64,000 bases of DNA from Hansschlegelia plantiphila (GCF_027922265.1 NZ_BSFI01000022.1:62001-126000); one strand, 5' to 3'. Shown: positions 1 to 12,506, counted from the stretch's first letter. Notes: a model not told the origin generated them from the letters alone. A program made the numbers and translations.

Positions 1-272
1 CGATGGAAGGCCTCATCCACCACTTCAAGCTCTACACCGAGGGCTACCGGGTCCCCGAGGGCGAGGTCTACGCCGCGGTGGAGGCGCCCAAGGGCGAGTT
101 CGGCGTCTATCTCGTCTCCGACGGAACCAACAAGCCATACCGCTGCAAGATCCGCGCGCCGGGCTTCGCCCACCTGCAGGCGATGGACCATCTCTGCAAG
201 GGCGTGATGCTGGCGGACGTCTCGGCGATCCTCGGCTCGATCGACATCGTGTTCGGCGAGGTCGATCGATGA
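1..272 (+). CDS. nuoD: NADH-quinone oxidoreductase subunit D, C-terminal end (partial)
   Basis: Last 90 or so codons of the 49-kDa quinone-site subunit of complex I; the gene begins before the window. The visible end has the family's closing features: KLYTEGY, a [24 protein letters not shown] stretch (residues given only to show the match), CKIRAPGF and a terminal [12 protein letters not shown]. NuoD sits in the cytoplasmic arm next to the quinone pocket and passes electrons from cluster N2 to ubiquinone. It is followed after 37 bases by nuoE in the same direction, the usual order in alphaproteobacterial nuo operons. nuoA, nuoB and nuoC are presumably just upstream. Confidence 0.95.
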   Translation, partial: MEGLIHHFKLYTEGYRVPEGEVYAAVEAPKGEFGVYLVSDGTNKPYRCKIRAPGFAHLQAMDHLCKGVMLADVSAILGSIDIVFGEVDR

Positions 273-309
273 TGGCCGGACGTCGCAACTACGTTGAGGA
301 TTGCGCCTG

Positions 310-1194
310 ATGTCGGTTCGTCGCCTCGCCGAGATCCAGCCCGAGAGCTTCGCCTTCACGCAGGACAACCTGCAGTGGGCGGAAGGGCAGATCGCGAAGT
401 ATCCGGAAGGCCGTCAGGCCTCGGCCGTGATCCCGCTGCTGTGGAAGGCGCAGGAGCAGAACGGCGGATGGGTGCCTGAGCCCGCGATCCGCGCGATCGC
501 CGAGATGCTGGCTATGCCGACGATCCGCGTGATGGAGGTCGCGACCTTCTACACGATGTTCAACCTGAGCCCGGTCGGCGAGCACTTCGTCCAGCTGTGC
601 GGCACGACGCCCTGCGCGCTGCGCGGCGCGAACGCGCTGAAGGACGTCTGCCGCAAGGTCATCGGCGAGGAGCGCCACGTCACCGGAGACGGCAAGCTCA
701 GCTGGCTCGAGGTCGAGTGCCTCGGCGCCTGCTCGAACGCGCCGATGGTGCAGGTGAACTACGATTATTTCGAAGACCTGACGCCGGAGAGCTTCGAGGC
801 GCTGCTCGGCGATCTCCGTGCGGGCAAGGCGGTCAAGACCGGTTCGCAGACCGGCCGCTCGTGCTCGGCGCCGTCCGGCGGCGACACCTCGCTTCTCGAC
901 GAGGCGCTTTACGACGGCTCGGTCGTGGGCGCGTGGCGCAAGCGGTTCGACGAGCAGGCTGCGGGCGACGCGACGGAATCCGATTCGGCCGCCAAGCCCG
1001 CCCAGAGCGCGCGACCGGAAGCCAAGGCGTCCAAAGGAAAAGCCGACGCGGACGCCAAGCCTGCAGACGCCAAGCCCGCCGACGACCGGCCGAGCGACCG
1101 CAGCCGTCGCGAGGGCCAGCCGGCCTGGGCCGGCGGCAAGGGCGGCGTGGCCGATCTCCCCCGGCCGTCGAAGCCGAGCGGCGAGGAGGCCTGA
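310..1194 (+). CDS. nuoE: NADH-quinone oxidoreductase subunit E (24-kDa subunit)
   Basis: Thioredoxin-like [2Fe-2S] subunit of the NADH-oxidising module, 294 residues from ATG 310. A TTG nine bases upstream is in frame but less likely as the start. Cluster ligands are Cys97, Cys102, Cys137 and Cys141 (CGTTPC and ECLGAC). The conserved NuoE fold ends near residue 210. The last roughly 80 residues form a low-complexity tail rich in Ala, Lys, Asp and Pro; C-terminal tails of this kind occur in other alphaproteobacterial NuoE proteins and are probably disordered. The gene stops two bases before the nuoF start, implying translational coupling. Confidence 0.95.
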   Translation: MSVRRLAEIQPESFAFTQDNLQWAEGQIAKYPEGRQASAVIPLLWKAQEQNGGWVPEPAIRAIAEMLAMPTIRVMEVATFYTMFNLSPVGEHFVQLCGTTPCALRGANALKDVCRKVIGEERHVTGDGKLSWLEVECLGACSNAPMVQVNYDYFEDLTPESFEALLGDLRAGKAVKTGSQTGRSCSAPSGGDTSLLDEALYDGSVVGAWRKRFDEQAAGDATESDSAAKPAQSARPEAKASKGKADADAKPADAKPADDRPSDRSRREGQPAWAGGKGGVADLPRPSKPSGEEA

Positions 1195-1196
1195 CC

Positions 1197-2498
<1,302 letters not shown>

Positions 2499-2504
2499 TC
2501 AGCC

Positions 2505-4583
2505 ATGACCAAGATCATCGTCGACGGCGCCGAGGTCGACGTTCCCGCCGAATACACGATCCTGCAGGCCTGCGAGGCGGCGGGCGCGGAGATTCCGCGC
2601 TTCTGTTTCCACGAGCGGCTGTCGATCGCAGGCAACTGCCGGATGTGCCTCGTCGAGGTGAAGGGGGGCCCTCCGAAGCCCGTCGCCTCCTGCGCGATGG
2701 GGGTGCGCGACCTTAGGCCCGGCCCGAACGGCGAGCCGCCGGTCGTGATGACGCGCTCGCCGATGGTGAGACGGGCGCGCGAGGGGGTGATGGAGTTCCT
2801 GCTCATCAACCATCCGCTGGACTGCCCGATCTGCGACCAGGGCGGCGAGTGCGATCTGCAGGACCAGGCGATGGCCTATGGCGTCTCCGGCACGCGGTTC
2901 TTCGAGAACAAGCGCGCCGTCGAGGACAAGTATATCGGTCCGCTGGTCAAGACGACGATGACCCGCTGCATCCACTGCACGCGCTGCGTGAGGTTCGTCG
3001 CCGAAGTCGCCGGCGCGCCGGAGATCGGCGCGATCGGGCGCGGCGAGGACATGGAGATCACGACCTATCTCGAAAGCGCGATGTCCTCGGAGCTGCAGGG
3101 CAACGTCATCGACCTCTGCCCGGTCGGCGCGCTGACCTCGAAGCCCTACGCCTTCAAGGCGCGGCCCTGGGAGCTGTCCAAGACCGAGTCGATCGACGTC
3201 ATGGACGCGCTCGGGAGCGCGATCCGCGTCGACGCCCGAGGCCGGGAAGTCATGCGCATCCTGCCGCGCGTGAACGAGGACGTGAACGAGGAGTGGATCT
3301 CGGACAAGACCCGCTTCGTCTGGGACGGCTTGCGCGCCCAGCGGCTCGACCGCCCTTACGTCCGTGAGAACGGCCGGCTGCGCGCGGCGTCCTGGGGCGA
3401 GGCTCTGACTCTTGTCGCGACCAGGATTAAGACCGCGGACAAGACCCGCGTCGGCGCGATCGTCGGCGATCTCGCCGCGGTCGAGGAGATGTTCGCGCTC
3501 AAGGATCTGCTCGCCCGCCTCGGCGTGACGAACGTCGACGCGCGCCAGGACGGCTCGGCGCTCGATCCCGCTCTCGGCCGCGCGAGCTACCTGTTCAACG
3601 CGACGATCGCCGGGATCGACGAGGCGGACGCGATCCTGCTCATCGGGACCAATCCACGCCTCGAGGCGCCGGTGCTGAACGCGCGCATCCGCAAGCGCTG
3701 GCGGCGCGGGTCGCTGCGGGTCGGCCTCGTCGGTGAGCGCGCAGACCTGACCTACGGCGCCGAGCACATCGGCGCGGGCGCGGATTCGCTCACCGAACTG
3801 GTCGAGGGCAAGCATTCCTTCGCCAAGGCTCTGGACGGCGCGGCGAAGCCGCTGATCATCGTCGGCGCCGGCGCTCTCGCCCGCAGCGACGGGGCGGCGG
3901 TGCTGGCCGCCGCCGCGAAGCTCGCCGCAGGTCCCGGCGTCGCGGACGGCTGGAACGGCCTGTCGGTCCTGCATTCCGCGGCGTCCCGCGTGGGCGCCCT
4001 CGATCTCGGCCTCGTGCCGGGGCAGGGCGGGCTCACCGCGCGCGAGATGGCGGAGGCCGGCGCGCTCGACGTCGCGCTTCTTCTCGGGGCGGACGAGATC
4101 GACGTCGCGCCGGGCGCCTTCGTCGTCTATGTCGGCGCTCATGGCGACCGCGGCGCGCATCGCGCCGACGTCGTCCTGCCGGGCGCGGCCTATGTCGAGA
4201 AGACCGGCCTCTACGTGAACACCGAAGGCCGTGTCCAGCTCGCGAACCGCGCCACCTTCCCGCCCGGGGAGGGACGCGAAGACTGGGCTATCCTGCGGGC
4301 GCTGTCCGAGCAGGTCGGCGTCACGCTGCCCTACGACACGCTGGCGCAGCTGCGCGCCGCGCTGTTTCAGGCCTATCCGCACATGGCGGCTGTCGGCGAG
4401 ATCGCGGCGGGCGATCCGGCGGATCTCGGCCGCCTCGGCGCCGGCGCCGGTTCGCTCTCGAGCGACGCGTTCCGCAACGCGGTCACCGACTTCTACCTGA
4501 CCAACCCGATCGCGCGCGCCTCCGCCATCATGGCCGAGATGAGCGCGCTCCGGCGCGGCGCGTTGGCGGAGGCGGCGGAGTAA
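2505..4583 (+). CDS. nuoG: NADH-quinone oxidoreductase subunit G (75-kDa subunit)
   Basis: 692-residue iron-sulfur subunit linking the NADH module to the quinone arm. The N-terminal ferredoxin-like domain has [15 protein letters not shown] and a further Cys in ASCAMG for the [2Fe-2S] cluster. The His-Cys3 box is [18 protein letters not shown]. The next [4Fe-4S] motif is [12 protein letters not shown] with [10 protein letters not shown]. The rest is a molybdopterin-oxidoreductase-like domain that binds no cofactor in this family. Length is typical of alphaproteobacteria. The start is six bases after the nuoF stop and the stop lies three bases before nuoH. Confidence 0.97.
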   Translation: MTKIIVDGAEVDVPAEYTILQACEAAGAEIPRFCFHERLSIAGNCRMCLVEVKGGPPKPVASCAMGVRDLRPGPNGEPPVVMTRSPMVRRAREGVMEFLLINHPLDCPICDQGGECDLQDQAMAYGVSGTRFFENKRAVEDKYIGPLVKTTMTRCIHCTRCVRFVAEVAGAPEIGAIGRGEDMEITTYLESAMSSELQGNVIDLCPVGALTSKPYAFKARPWELSKTESIDVMDALGSAIRVDARGREVMRILPRVNEDVNEEWISDKTRFVWDGLRAQRLDRPYVRENGRLRAASWGEALTLVATRIKTADKTRVGAIVGDLAAVEEMFALKDLLARLGVTNVDARQDGSALDPALGRASYLFNATIAGIDEADAILLIGTNPRLEAPVLNARIRKRWRRGSLRVGLVGERADLTYGAEHIGAGADSLTELVEGKHSFAKALDGAAKPLIIVGAGALARSDGAAVLAAAAKLAAGPGVADGWNGLSVLHSAASRVGALDLGLVPGQGGLTAREMAEAGALDVALLLGADEIDVAPGAFVVYVGAHGDRGAHRADVVLPGAAYVEKTGLYVNTEGRVQLANRATFPPGEGREDWAILRALSEQVGVTLPYDTLAQLRAALFQAYPHMAAVGEIAAGDPADLGRLGAGAGSLSSDAFRNAVTDFYLTNPIARASAIMAEMSALRRGALAEAAE

Positions 4584-4586
4584 GAC

Positions 4587-5597
4587 ATGGAAGCCTTCCT
4601 CCACGTCCTGCTGATCATCGTCCAGAGCGTCGCGCTGCTGGTCGCGCTGCTGGTGTTCATCGCCTACATCCTGCTCGCCGACCGCAAGGTCTGGGCGGCG
4701 GTGCAGCTGCGCCGGGGACCGAACGTGGTGGGGCCGTTCGGCCTGCTGCAGTCCTTCGCGGATCTGCTCAAGTTCGTGCTCAAGGAGCCGGTGATACCGG
4801 CGAGCTCCAACAAGGGCATCTTCCTGCTGGCGCCGCTGGTCTCGTGCTTCCTGGCGCTCGGGGCCTGGGCGGTGATCCCGCTCGCCGACGGCTGGGCGAT
4901 CGCCGACCTCAATGTCGGCGTGCTCTATATTTTCGCGATCTCGTCGCTCGGCGTCTACGGCGTGATCATGGCCGGCTGGTCGTCGAACTCGAAATACCCG
5001 TTTCTCTCCGCGCTCCGCGCCGCGGCGCAGATGGTGTCCTACGAGGTCTCGATCGGCTTCGTGATCATCACCGTGCTGCTCTGCGCCGGCTCGCTCAACC
5101 TCTCCGACATCGTGCGCGCGCAGGACTCCGCCGCCGGCCTGTTCGGCTGGTACTGGCTGCCGCTGTTCCCGATGTTCGTCATCTTCTTCATCTCCGCGCT
5201 CGCCGAGACCAACCGGCCGCCCTTCGATCTGGTCGAGGCCGAGTCCGAGCTCGTCGCAGGCTTCATGACGGAATACGGCTCGACGCCCTATCTGCTGTTC
5301 ATGCTCGGCGAGTACGTGGCGATCCTGACCATGTGCTCGCTGACGACGATCCTGTTCCTCGGAGGCTGGCTGTCGCCGATCCCGTTCGTCCCCTTCACCT
5401 GGGTGCCGGGCGTGTTCTGGTTCGTCGGCAAGATGACGGCGGTGTTCTTCATGTTCGCGATGGTGAAGGCCTTCGTGCCCCGCTACCGCTACGACCAGCT
5501 GATGCGGCTCGGCTGGAAGGTGTTTCTGCCGATCTCGCTGTTCATGGTCGTGGCTGTCGCGGGGGTGCTTCAGTTCACGGGCTGGGCGCACGGCTGA
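4587..5597 (+). CDS. nuoH: NADH-quinone oxidoreductase subunit H
   Basis: 336-residue membrane subunit that forms the quinone chamber together with NuoB and NuoD. About eight hydrophobic segments are visible. The family hallmarks [15 protein letters not shown] and the loop [23 protein letters not shown] (acidic residues at the E-channel) are intact. It starts three bases after nuoG and ends one base before the next small gene, so all three are probably on one transcript. Confidence 0.97.
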   Translation: MEAFLHVLLIIVQSVALLVALLVFIAYILLADRKVWAAVQLRRGPNVVGPFGLLQSFADLLKFVLKEPVIPASSNKGIFLLAPLVSCFLALGAWAVIPLADGWAIADLNVGVLYIFAISSLGVYGVIMAGWSSNSKYPFLSALRAAAQMVSYEVSIGFVIITVLLCAGSLNLSDIVRAQDSAAGLFGWYWLPLFPMFVIFFISALAETNRPPFDLVEAESELVAGFMTEYGSTPYLLFMLGEYVAILTMCSLTTILFLGGWLSPIPFVPFTWVPGVFWFVGKMTAVFFMFAMVKAFVPRYRYDQLMRLGWKVFLPISLFMVVAVAGVLQFTGWAHG

Positions 5598-5598
5598 C

Positions 5599-5832
5599 AT
5601 GCCGACGGGCGCGCTCGGCGCAGTTCTCGGCGCGCTCGTCGGCCTTGGTCTCGGCCTGCTCGGCGCGAAGGCGCTGAACGCCGGGCTGGACGGGCAGATC
5701 GAAACGGCGTCTCCCGAGGACGCCGGGAAGTTCACGACGATCCGCCGGCTCGCCGGTCCGATCGTCATCGCGACGACGATCGTGGAGGTTGCGGTCGTCG
5801 GCTACGTCGCGGTTGAAATGCTTGCGGGCTGA
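5599..5832 (+). CDS. Small two-helix membrane protein inside the nuo operon, function unknown
   Basis: 77-residue product beginning MPTGALGAVLGALVG. It has a Gly/Leu-rich hydrophobic helix at about residues 4-24, a short polar loop with Asp, Glu and Lys, and a second hydrophobic helix at about 52-74. The ATG is one base after the nuoH stop (TGA-C-ATG), with no strong ribosome binding site, so translation is probably coupled to nuoH. I do not recognise the family. Bacterial complex I has no standard subunit at this place: nuoH is normally followed directly by nuoI. Codon use (G/C at third positions) fits a real gene. It could be a lineage-specific accessory subunit or assembly factor of complex I; that is inference from position and membrane character only. 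Confidence 0.7.
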   Translation: MPTGALGAVLGALVGLGLGLLGAKALNAGLDGQIETASPEDAGKFTTIRRLAGPIVIATTIVEVAVVGYVAVEMLAG

Positions 5833-5859
5833 TCGCCCGGGACGTGAGAAGGGTTCGGA

Positions 5860-6348
5860 ATGCGGCTCGATCAAGCGGCGCGTTCGCTTTTCCTGAAGGA
5901 GTTCGTATCGGCGTTCTTTCTGTCGATGCGCTACTTCTTCCGGGAGAAGGCGACCATCAACTATCCCTACGAGAAGGGCGCGATCTCGCCGCGCTTCCGG
6001 GGAGAGCATGTGCTTCGCCGCTATCCGAACGGCGAGGAGCGCTGCATCGCGTGCAAGCTGTGCGAGGCGATCTGCCCGGCGCAGGCCATCACCATCGAAG
6101 CCGGCCCGCGCCGCAACGACGGCACGCGGCGCACCACGCGCTACGACATCGACATGGTGAAGTGCATCTATTGCGGCTTCTGCCAGGAGGCGTGTCCAGT
6201 CGACGCCATCGTCGAGGGTCCGAATTTCGAGTTCGCCACCGAGACGCGCGAGGAGCTCTATTACGACAAGGAGCGCCTGCTCGCGAACGGCGACCGCTGG
6301 GAGCGCGAAGTCGCCCGCCGCATCGCGCTGGACGCGCCTTACCGGTGA
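5860..6348 (+). CDS. nuoI: NADH-quinone oxidoreductase subunit I
   Basis: 162-residue subunit carrying clusters N6a and N6b. Two ferredoxin motifs are present: Cys62, 65, 68, 72 ([12 protein letters not shown]) and Cys102, 105, 108, 112 ([12 protein letters not shown]). The N-terminal segment [16 protein letters not shown] is the amphipathic membrane anchor usual in alphaproteobacteria. The protein docks NuoB to the membrane arm. A 94-base gap without recognisable signals follows before nuoJ. Confidence 0.97.
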   Translation: MRLDQAARSLFLKEFVSAFFLSMRYFFREKATINYPYEKGAISPRFRGEHVLRRYPNGEERCIACKLCEAICPAQAITIEAGPRRNDGTRRTTRYDIDMVKCIYCGFCQEACPVDAIVEGPNFEFATETREELYYDKERLLANGDRWEREVARRIALDAPYR

Positions 6349-6442
6349 GCGGCGTCATGACAACAGAGGTCTCGCCTTTCGCGCAGGCGTTCGCTGTCGT
6401 AAGCAGCAGAGGCGTCTCCGGGCTCGGCCGAAGGATCCGCGC

Positions 6443-7078
6443 ATGAGTCTCCCCGCTTTGTTCTTCTACCTGTTCGCGAGCGTGACGGTGGCCTCGGGCC
6501 TCATGGTCATCTCGTCGAAGAACCCCGTGCACTCGGTGCTCTTCCTGATCCTGGCCTTCGTCAACGCGGCCGGGCTCTTCGTGCTTATGGGCGCGGAGTT
6601 CCTCGCGATGATCCTCGTGGTCGTCTATGTCGGCGCGGTCGCCGTGCTCTTCATGTTCGTGACGATGATGCTCGACGTCGACTTCGCGGAGCTTCGCAGC
6701 GGCGTGCTGCAGTATCTGCCTGTCGGCGTGCTGATCGGGCTGATCATGCTGGCGGAGCTCGTGCTGGTCGTGGGCGGCTGGGGGGCCTCCGGCGCGCTGC
6801 CGACGACCAGGGGCGGTTCGCCGATCCCGACCGACATGACCAACGCCGAGGCGCTCGGCCGCGTGCTCTACACGGATTATCTCCTGCTGTTCCAGACGGC
6901 CGGCCTGGTGCTGCTCACCGCGATGATCGGCGCGATCGTGCTGACGCTGCGCGACCGCAGGACGGACGTGAAGCGTCAGGACGTGACGCTCCAGAACGCG
7001 CGGAAGCCGTCCGAGGCGATCGAGATCGTCACGGCGCCGACGGGGCAGGGCATCGCTGAGGGGAGGGGCGTCAGATGA
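6443..7078 (+). CDS. nuoJ: NADH-quinone oxidoreductase subunit J
   Basis: 211-residue membrane subunit with five hydrophobic segments. It contains the family stretch [21 protein letters not shown] near the N-terminus and [25 protein letters not shown], the third helix whose pi-bulge couples quinone reduction to proton pumping. A polar C-terminal tail of about 40 residues follows the last helix. The stop overlaps the start of nuoK by four bases (ATGA). Confidence 0.96.
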   Translation: MSLPALFFYLFASVTVASGLMVISSKNPVHSVLFLILAFVNAAGLFVLMGAEFLAMILVVVYVGAVAVLFMFVTMMLDVDFAELRSGVLQYLPVGVLIGLIMLAELVLVVGGWGASGALPTTRGGSPIPTDMTNAEALGRVLYTDYLLLFQTAGLVLLTAMIGAIVLTLRDRRTDVKRQDVTLQNARKPSEAIEIVTAPTGQGIAEGRGVR

Positions 7079-7380
7079 TCGGGCTCGAGCACTACCTCAT
7101 CGTCGCCGCGATTCTGTTCACGCTCGGCGTGTTCGGCATCTTCCTGAACCGCAAGAACGTCATCGTCATCCTGATGTCGATCGAGCTGATCCTGCTTGCG
7201 GTTAACATCAATTTCGTCGCGTTCTCGACCCATATGGGCGACCTCAAGGGTCAGGTGTTCGCGCTGTTCGTGCTGACGGTCGCGGCCGCCGAAGCCGCCA
7301 TCGGCCTCGCGATCCTCGTCGTCTACTTCAGAAACCGCGGCACGATCGCGGTCGCCGACATCAATCGGATGAGGGGCTGA
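7075..7380 (+). CDS. nuoK: NADH-quinone oxidoreductase subunit K
   Basis: 101-residue, three-helix membrane subunit homologous to MrpC. The two conserved buried glutamates of the proton path are seen as Glu37 ([11 protein letters not shown]) and Glu73 ([10 protein letters not shown]). Length is exactly typical. It overlaps nuoJ by four bases and is followed five bases later by nuoL. Confidence 0.97.
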   Translation: MIGLEHYLIVAAILFTLGVFGIFLNRKNVIVILMSIELILLAVNINFVAFSTHMGDLKGQVFALFVLTVAAAEAAIGLAILVVYFRNRGTIAVADINRMRG

Positions 7381-7385
7381 CAGCG

Positions 7386-9467
7386 ATGTATCACCTCATC
7401 GTCTTCCTCCCTTTGCTGGGCGCCGTCATCGCGAGCGTGATCGCGCTGACGGGCGCTCGCCGGCGGCACCCGGGCGCGGTCGGCCCGGTCGACGCCTTCC
7501 ACGACGGCCACGACCACGCGCATCACGCGGCCCATGACGCGCACGGCCACGACGATCATGGCGGCCACGACGACCACGCGCACGGGCCCGTCGAGCCCGC
7601 GGCCTACGGCTCGCGCGCTGCGGAATATGTCACGACCGGATTGCTGATCGTCTCGGCCGTCCTGTCCTGGATCGCCTTCGTCGACGTCACGCTGAACGAC
7701 GCCGACGCGCATGTGAGGGTGATGCGCTGGATCTCGGCGGGCGGCCTGCAGCTCGACTGGGCGTTCCGGATCGACACGCTGACCGCCGTCATGCTGGTCG
7801 TCGTCAACTCGGTGTCGGCGCTCGTCCACGTCTACTCGATCGGTTACATGCACGAGGATCCGCATCGGCCGCGGTTCTTCGCCTACCTGTCGCTGTTCAC
7901 CTTCGCCATGCTGATGCTGGTGACGTCCGACAACCTCGTGCAGCTGTTCTTCGGCTGGGAGGGCGTGGGCCTCGCGAGCTACCTGCTGATCGGATTCTGG
8001 TACCAGAAGCCGTCGGCCTGCGCGGCCGCGATCAAGGCGTTCGTCGTCAACCGGGTCGGTGACTTCGGCTTCTCGCTCGGCATGTTCGCGACCTTCGTGG
8101 TGTTCGGCAGCGTCTCGTTCGAGACGATCTTCGCGGCCGCGCCCGGCGTCGCCGACAAGACGATCCACTTCCTCGGCCATGACTGGCACGCGCTGACGGT
8201 GATCTCGTTCCTGCTGTTCATCGGCGCGATGGGCAAGTCGGCGCAGATCGGCCTGCACACCTGGCTGCCGGATGCGATGGAGGGCCCGACGCCGGTCTCC
8301 GCGCTGATCCACGCGGCGACCATGGTGACGGCCGGCGTGTTCCTCGTCGCGCGGATGTCGCCGATCTTCGAGCACGCGCCGGACACGCTGGCCTTCATCA
8401 CGGTCATCGGAGGAACCACCGCGATCTTCGCCGCGACGATCGGGCTTGTGCAGACCGACATCAAGCGCGTCATCGCCTATTCGACCTGTTCGCAGCTCGG
8501 CTACATGTTCGCCGCGCTCGGCGTCGGGGCCTATGGCGTCGGCGTCTTCCACCTCTTCACCCACGCCTTCTTCAAGGCGCTGCTGTTCCTCGGCTCCGGC
8601 TCGGTCATCCACGCGATGCACCACGAGCAGGACATGCGGAAGATGGGCGGCCTGCGCCGCCTGATCCCCGTGACCTACTGGATGATGGTGATCGGAACGC
8701 TGGCGCTGACCGGCTTCCCGCTGACCGCCGGCTACTTCTCCAAAGACGCCGTAATCGAGGCGACCTACGCCGCCCATACCGGCGTCGGCGCCTACGCCTT
8801 CGCGATGACGGTCCTCGCCGCGCTGCTGACCTCGTTCTACTCGTGGCGGCTGATCTTCCTCACCTTCCATGGCGCGCCGCGGGCCTCGCTCGAGACCATG
8901 AGCCAGGTCCACGAGAGCCCGCGTGTGATGATCGCGCCGCTGCTGATCCTGTCGGTCGGCGCGCTGTTCGCGGGGCTCGTGTTCCACAGCGCCTTCGTCG
9001 GGGAGGGCCAGGGCGAGTTCTGGCGCGAAGCGCTGTTCACGGGCGAGGGCAACGAGATCCTGCATCACATGCACGAGGTCCCGGCGTTCGTGGTCTATGC
9101 GCCGTTCGTGGTGATGGTCATCGGCTTCGCGCTCGCCTGGCTGTTCTACATCAAGCGGCCGGACCTGCCGGGCCGGCTCGCCTCCGAGATGCGGCCGCTC
9201 TACGAGTTCCTGCTCAACAAGTGGTACTTCGACGAGCTTTACGACCGGATCTTCGTGCGGCCTGCGAAGTGGATCGGGCGTTTCCTCTGGAAGACCGGAG
9301 ACGGCAAGATCATCGACGGCCTGGGGCCGGACGGGGTCTCGGCGCGCGTCCTGGACGTGACCGGCCAGGTGGTGAAACTCCAGACCGGCTACCTCTACCA
9401 CTACGCCTTCGCCATGCTGATCGGCGTCGCGGCGATGTTCACCTGGTTCATGGTTCGGGGGATCTGA
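7386..9467 (+). CDS. nuoL: NADH-quinone oxidoreductase subunit L, with His-rich N-terminal loop
   Basis: 693-residue antiporter-like proton-pumping subunit. Recognised by ADFG-type core segments such as [50 protein letters not shown] (key Lys and His residues), a later Lys-bearing helix, and a long C-terminal amphipathic helix region ending in a transmembrane anchor. Between the first and second membrane helices (about residues 25-75) there is a loop with roughly 13 histidines and many aspartates in repeats such as HDHAHH and [15 protein letters not shown]. That insertion is not part of the core fold and could bind metal ions; this is inference. Confidence 0.96.
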   Translation: MYHLIVFLPLLGAVIASVIALTGARRRHPGAVGPVDAFHDGHDHAHHAAHDAHGHDDHGGHDDHAHGPVEPAAYGSRAAEYVTTGLLIVSAVLSWIAFVDVTLNDADAHVRVMRWISAGGLQLDWAFRIDTLTAVMLVVVNSVSALVHVYSIGYMHEDPHRPRFFAYLSLFTFAMLMLVTSDNLVQLFFGWEGVGLASYLLIGFWYQKPSACAAAIKAFVVNRVGDFGFSLGMFATFVVFGSVSFETIFAAAPGVADKTIHFLGHDWHALTVISFLLFIGAMGKSAQIGLHTWLPDAMEGPTPVSALIHAATMVTAGVFLVARMSPIFEHAPDTLAFITVIGGTTAIFAATIGLVQTDIKRVIAYSTCSQLGYMFAALGVGAYGVGVFHLFTHAFFKALLFLGSGSVIHAMHHEQDMRKMGGLRRLIPVTYWMMVIGTLALTGFPLTAGYFSKDAVIEATYAAHTGVGAYAFAMTVLAALLTSFYSWRLIFLTFHGAPRASLETMSQVHESPRVMIAPLLILSVGALFAGLVFHSAFVGEGQGEFWREALFTGEGNEILHHMHEVPAFVVYAPFVVMVIGFALAWLFYIKRPDLPGRLASEMRPLYEFLLNKWYFDELYDRIFVRPAKWIGRFLWKTGDGKIIDGLGPDGVSARVLDVTGQVVKLQTGYLYHYAFAMLIGVAAMFTWFMVRGI

Positions 9468-9472
9468 CGGGG

Positions 9473-10984
9473 ATGACCGATTGGCCCATCCTTTCGCTCG
9501 TCACCTTCCTTCCGCTCGTCGGCGTCTTCTTCCTGCTGGTCATCCGCGGGGACGACGAGGCGGCGCTCAGGAACGTGCGGCACGTCGCGCTGTGGACGAC
9601 GGTCGTCACCTTCGCGGTCTCGCTGGTTCTGTGGGCGAAGTTCGACACGACGAATCCCGGCTTCCAGTTCGTCGAGCAGGCCGAATGGCTGGGCGGCGCG
9701 ATCAAGTACCGGATGGGCGTTGACGGCATCTCCACGCCGTTCATCATCCTCACCGCCTTCCTGATGCCGTTCTGCATCCTGGCGTCATGGACCTCGATCA
9801 AGCTCCGCGTCCGCGAATACATGATCGCCTTCCTGGTGCTGGAGACGCTGATGATCGGCGTGTTCTCCGCGCTCGATCTGGTGCTGTTCTACCTGTTCTT
9901 CGAAGGCGGCCTGATCCCGATGTTCCTGATCATCGGGATCTGGGGCGGGACGCGGCGGATCTACGCCAGCTTCAAGTTCTTCCTCTACACGCTGCTCGGC
10001 TCGCTGCTGATGCTGGTCGCGATCCTCGCGATGTACGGCGTCGCCGGCACGACCGACATCCAGGCTTTGCTCGCCTACAAGTTCCCGGCGGAGATGCAGA
10101 CCTGGCTGTGGCTCGGGTTCTTCGCCTCCTTCGCGGTGAAGATGCCGATGTGGCCAGTGCACACCTGGCTGCCGGACGCCCATGTCGAGGCGCCGACGGC
10201 GGGGTCCGTCATCCTCGCCGGCATCCTGCTGAAGATGGGCGGCTACGGCTTTCTGCGCTTCTCGCTGCCGATGTTCCCGCTCGCGAGCGAGTATTTCGCG
10301 CCGTTCGTGTGGACGCTCTCGGTCGTCGCGATCGTCTACACCTCGCTGGTCGCGCTGATGCAGGAGGACATCAAGAAGCTGATCGCCTATTCGTCCATCG
10401 CCCACATGGGCTTCGTCACGATGGGTCTGTTCGCGATGAACGCCCAGGGGGTGCAGGGCGCGGTGTTCCAGATGGTGAGCCACGGGCTGGTGTCGGGGGC
10501 GCTGTTCCTGTGCGTCGGCGTCGTCTACGACCGCATGCACACCCGCGAGATCGCGGCGTTCGGCGGCCTCGTGAACAAGATGCCGTGGTACGCCGCGGCC
10601 CTGATGGTGTTCACCATGGCGAACGTCGGGTTGCCAGGCACCTCGGGTTTCGTCGGCGAGTTCCTGACGCTGGTCGGCGCCTTCCGCGCCAACACATGGG
10701 TCGCGCTGTTCGCGACGACGGGCGTGATTCTTTCGGCGGCCTATGCGCTATGGCTCTATCGCCGCGTCGTGTTCGGGACCATCAGGCCCGGCCTCGAGGC
10801 GATCCCGGATCTTTCGGGCAAGGAGATCGCGCTGCTGGTCCCGCTGGCGGTTCTGACCGTGATCTACGGGCTCTGGCCGGCGCCGATCCTCGACATGTCG
10901 GCCGCGTCCGTCGACAACCTGATCCAGTCGGCCCAGGCCGCGGTCGATTCCGCGGGCAAGGCTGCAATGGCGACGACGCCATGA
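9473..10984 (+). CDS. nuoM: NADH-quinone oxidoreductase subunit M
   Basis: 503-residue antiporter-like subunit from the ATG at 9473, which gives [12 protein letters not shown]; the reading frame stays open far upstream but that part is a shadow of nuoL. Diagnostic segments are [18 protein letters not shown] (conserved Glu), [28 protein letters not shown] and the later VGEFLTLVG. It starts five bases after nuoL and is followed after 51 bases by nuoN. Confidence 0.96.
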   Translation: MTDWPILSLVTFLPLVGVFFLLVIRGDDEAALRNVRHVALWTTVVTFAVSLVLWAKFDTTNPGFQFVEQAEWLGGAIKYRMGVDGISTPFIILTAFLMPFCILASWTSIKLRVREYMIAFLVLETLMIGVFSALDLVLFYLFFEGGLIPMFLIIGIWGGTRRIYASFKFFLYTLLGSLLMLVAILAMYGVAGTTDIQALLAYKFPAEMQTWLWLGFFASFAVKMPMWPVHTWLPDAHVEAPTAGSVILAGILLKMGGYGFLRFSLPMFPLASEYFAPFVWTLSVVAIVYTSLVALMQEDIKKLIAYSSIAHMGFVTMGLFAMNAQGVQGAVFQMVSHGLVSGALFLCVGVVYDRMHTREIAAFGGLVNKMPWYAAALMVFTMANVGLPGTSGFVGEFLTLVGAFRANTWVALFATTGVILSAAYALWLYRRVVFGTIRPGLEAIPDLSGKEIALLVPLAVLTVIYGLWPAPILDMSAASVDNLIQSAQAAVDSAGKAAMATTP

Positions 10985-11035
10985 GCGTCGGCCTGCGGGC
11001 GGATCGCCTTTCCAAGAACGGGTCCTGAAAGCCAC

Positions 11036-12475
11036 ATGGACGCCTCAGCCCTTCCGCTGTTCAGCCCTGCGCTGCCCGAGATCGTGCTCGCCGCGGGGGC
11101 GCTCGCGCTCGTCCTGATCGGGGCCGTCGCCGGGGAGCGCGCGACCGCGCTCATCAATGCGCTCGCGCTCGCGGTGATCGCGCTCGCCATGGCGTTGGTG
11201 CTGATCGCGCCGGTCGACGGGCCGGCGACCTTCGGCGGCTCGTTCAAGCTCGACGCCTTCGCGCGCTTCATGAAGGTTCTGGCCTATATCGGCGCCTTCG
11301 CCGCGCTCGCGCTGTCGTTCGACTACATGAAGCGCGAGAGGTTCGCGCGCTTCGAATACGCCATCCTCGTCGTGCTCTCGACGCTCGGCATGTCGCTGAT
11401 GATCTCGGCGAGCGACCTGATCGCGCTCTACCTGGGCCTCGAGCTGCAGTCGCTGGCGCTCTATGTGATCGCCGCCATCCACCGCGACGACGTCCGCTCG
11501 ACGGAAGCCGGCCTGAAGTACTTCGTTCTCGGCGCGCTCTCCTCCGGCATGCTGCTTTACGGCGCGTCGATGGTCTATGGCGCGACGGGCGCGATCGGCT
11601 TCGCCGACATCGCCGTCGCCCTGAAGGACGGGCATTCGTCGATGGCCCTGATCTTCGGGCTGGTGTTCCTACTGTCGGGCTTCGCCTTCAAGATCTCGGC
11701 CGTTCCGTTCCACATGTGGACGCCGGACGTCTATGAGGGCGCGCCGACGCCGATCACCGCCTTCTTCGCCTCAGCAACCAAGGTCGCGGGCGTCGCGATG
11801 TTCGTGCGCGTGGTGTCCGAAGCCTTCCCGTCGGCGGCGATCGAGTGGCGGCAGGTGGTGGTGTTCGTCTCGATCGCCTCGATGGCGCTCGGCTCGTTCG
11901 CGGCGATCGGGCAGACCAACATCAAGCGGCTGATGGCCTATTCCTCGATCGGCCATATGGGCTACGCGCTGGTCGGTCTCGCCGCGGGCACGTCGGAAGG
12001 CGTCAGCGGCGTGCTGATCTACGTCGCGATCTATGTCGCGATGACGCTTGGCGCCTTCGCCTGCATCCTCTCGATGCGGATCGGCGACGCCTATGTCGAA
12101 TCGATCGACGATCTTTCGGGGCTCTCGCGCACGAATCCTGCGATGGCGTTCGTGCTCGCGATGATCCTGTTCTCGCTCGCCGGAATCCCGCCGCTTGCGG
12201 GCTTCTTCGCGAAGTTCTACGTCTTCTACGCCGCGGTTAACGCAGGGCTTGCGCCGCTCGCGGTCATCGGCCTCGTGCTGAGCGTGATCGGCGCGTTCTA
12301 CTATTTGCGGATCGTGAAGATTATCTATTTCGATGAGCCAAAGGTCGCGTTTGCGCCTATGACAGCCGTCGCGACGGCGGTCCTCACGGTCGCCGGCGGC
12401 TTCACGATGCTGTTCTTCGTCTATCCGGCCCCGCTGACGGCGGCCGCGGCGACGGCTGCGCAGTCGCTGTTCTGA
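11036..12475 (+). CDS. nuoN: NADH-quinone oxidoreductase subunit N
   Basis: 479-residue third antiporter-like subunit and the last gene of the nuo operon. The core stretch KISAVPFHMWTPDVYEGAPTPITAFFASATKVAG and the conserved ELQSLALYVIAA and NIKRLMAYSSIGHMGYAL segments are present. A perfect 10-bp hairpin lies about 30 bases after the stop. Confidence 0.97.
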   Translation: MDASALPLFSPALPEIVLAAGALALVLIGAVAGERATALINALALAVIALAMALVLIAPVDGPATFGGSFKLDAFARFMKVLAYIGAFAALALSFDYMKRERFARFEYAILVVLSTLGMSLMISASDLIALYLGLELQSLALYVIAAIHRDDVRSTEAGLKYFVLGALSSGMLLYGASMVYGATGAIGFADIAVALKDGHSSMALIFGLVFLLSGFAFKISAVPFHMWTPDVYEGAPTPITAFFASATKVAGVAMFVRVVSEAFPSAAIEWRQVVVFVSIASMALGSFAAIGQTNIKRLMAYSSIGHMGYALVGLAAGTSEGVSGVLIYVAIYVAMTLGAFACILSMRIGDAYVESIDDLSGLSRTNPAMAFVLAMILFSLAGIPPLAGFFAKFYVFYAAVNAGLAPLAVIGLVLSVIGAFYYLRIVKIIYFDEPKVAFAPMTAVATAVLTVAGGFTMLFFVYPAPLTAAAATAAQSLF

Positions 12476-12506
12476 GAGACGGGATGACGAGACCCTTCAG
12501 CGCGGC

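Noticed and set aside
2499..5768. 1089-codon open frame on the minus strand across nuoG and nuoH
   Set aside because: It is antisense to two clearly recognised genes. It is Arg/Asp/His-rich as expected for the reverse of GC-rich coding DNA and has no family similarity.
7323..9401. 692-codon open frame on the minus strand across nuoL
   Set aside because: Antisense shadow of nuoL caused by high third-position GC; its His/Asp/Glu/Arg-rich composition is the reverse complement effect.
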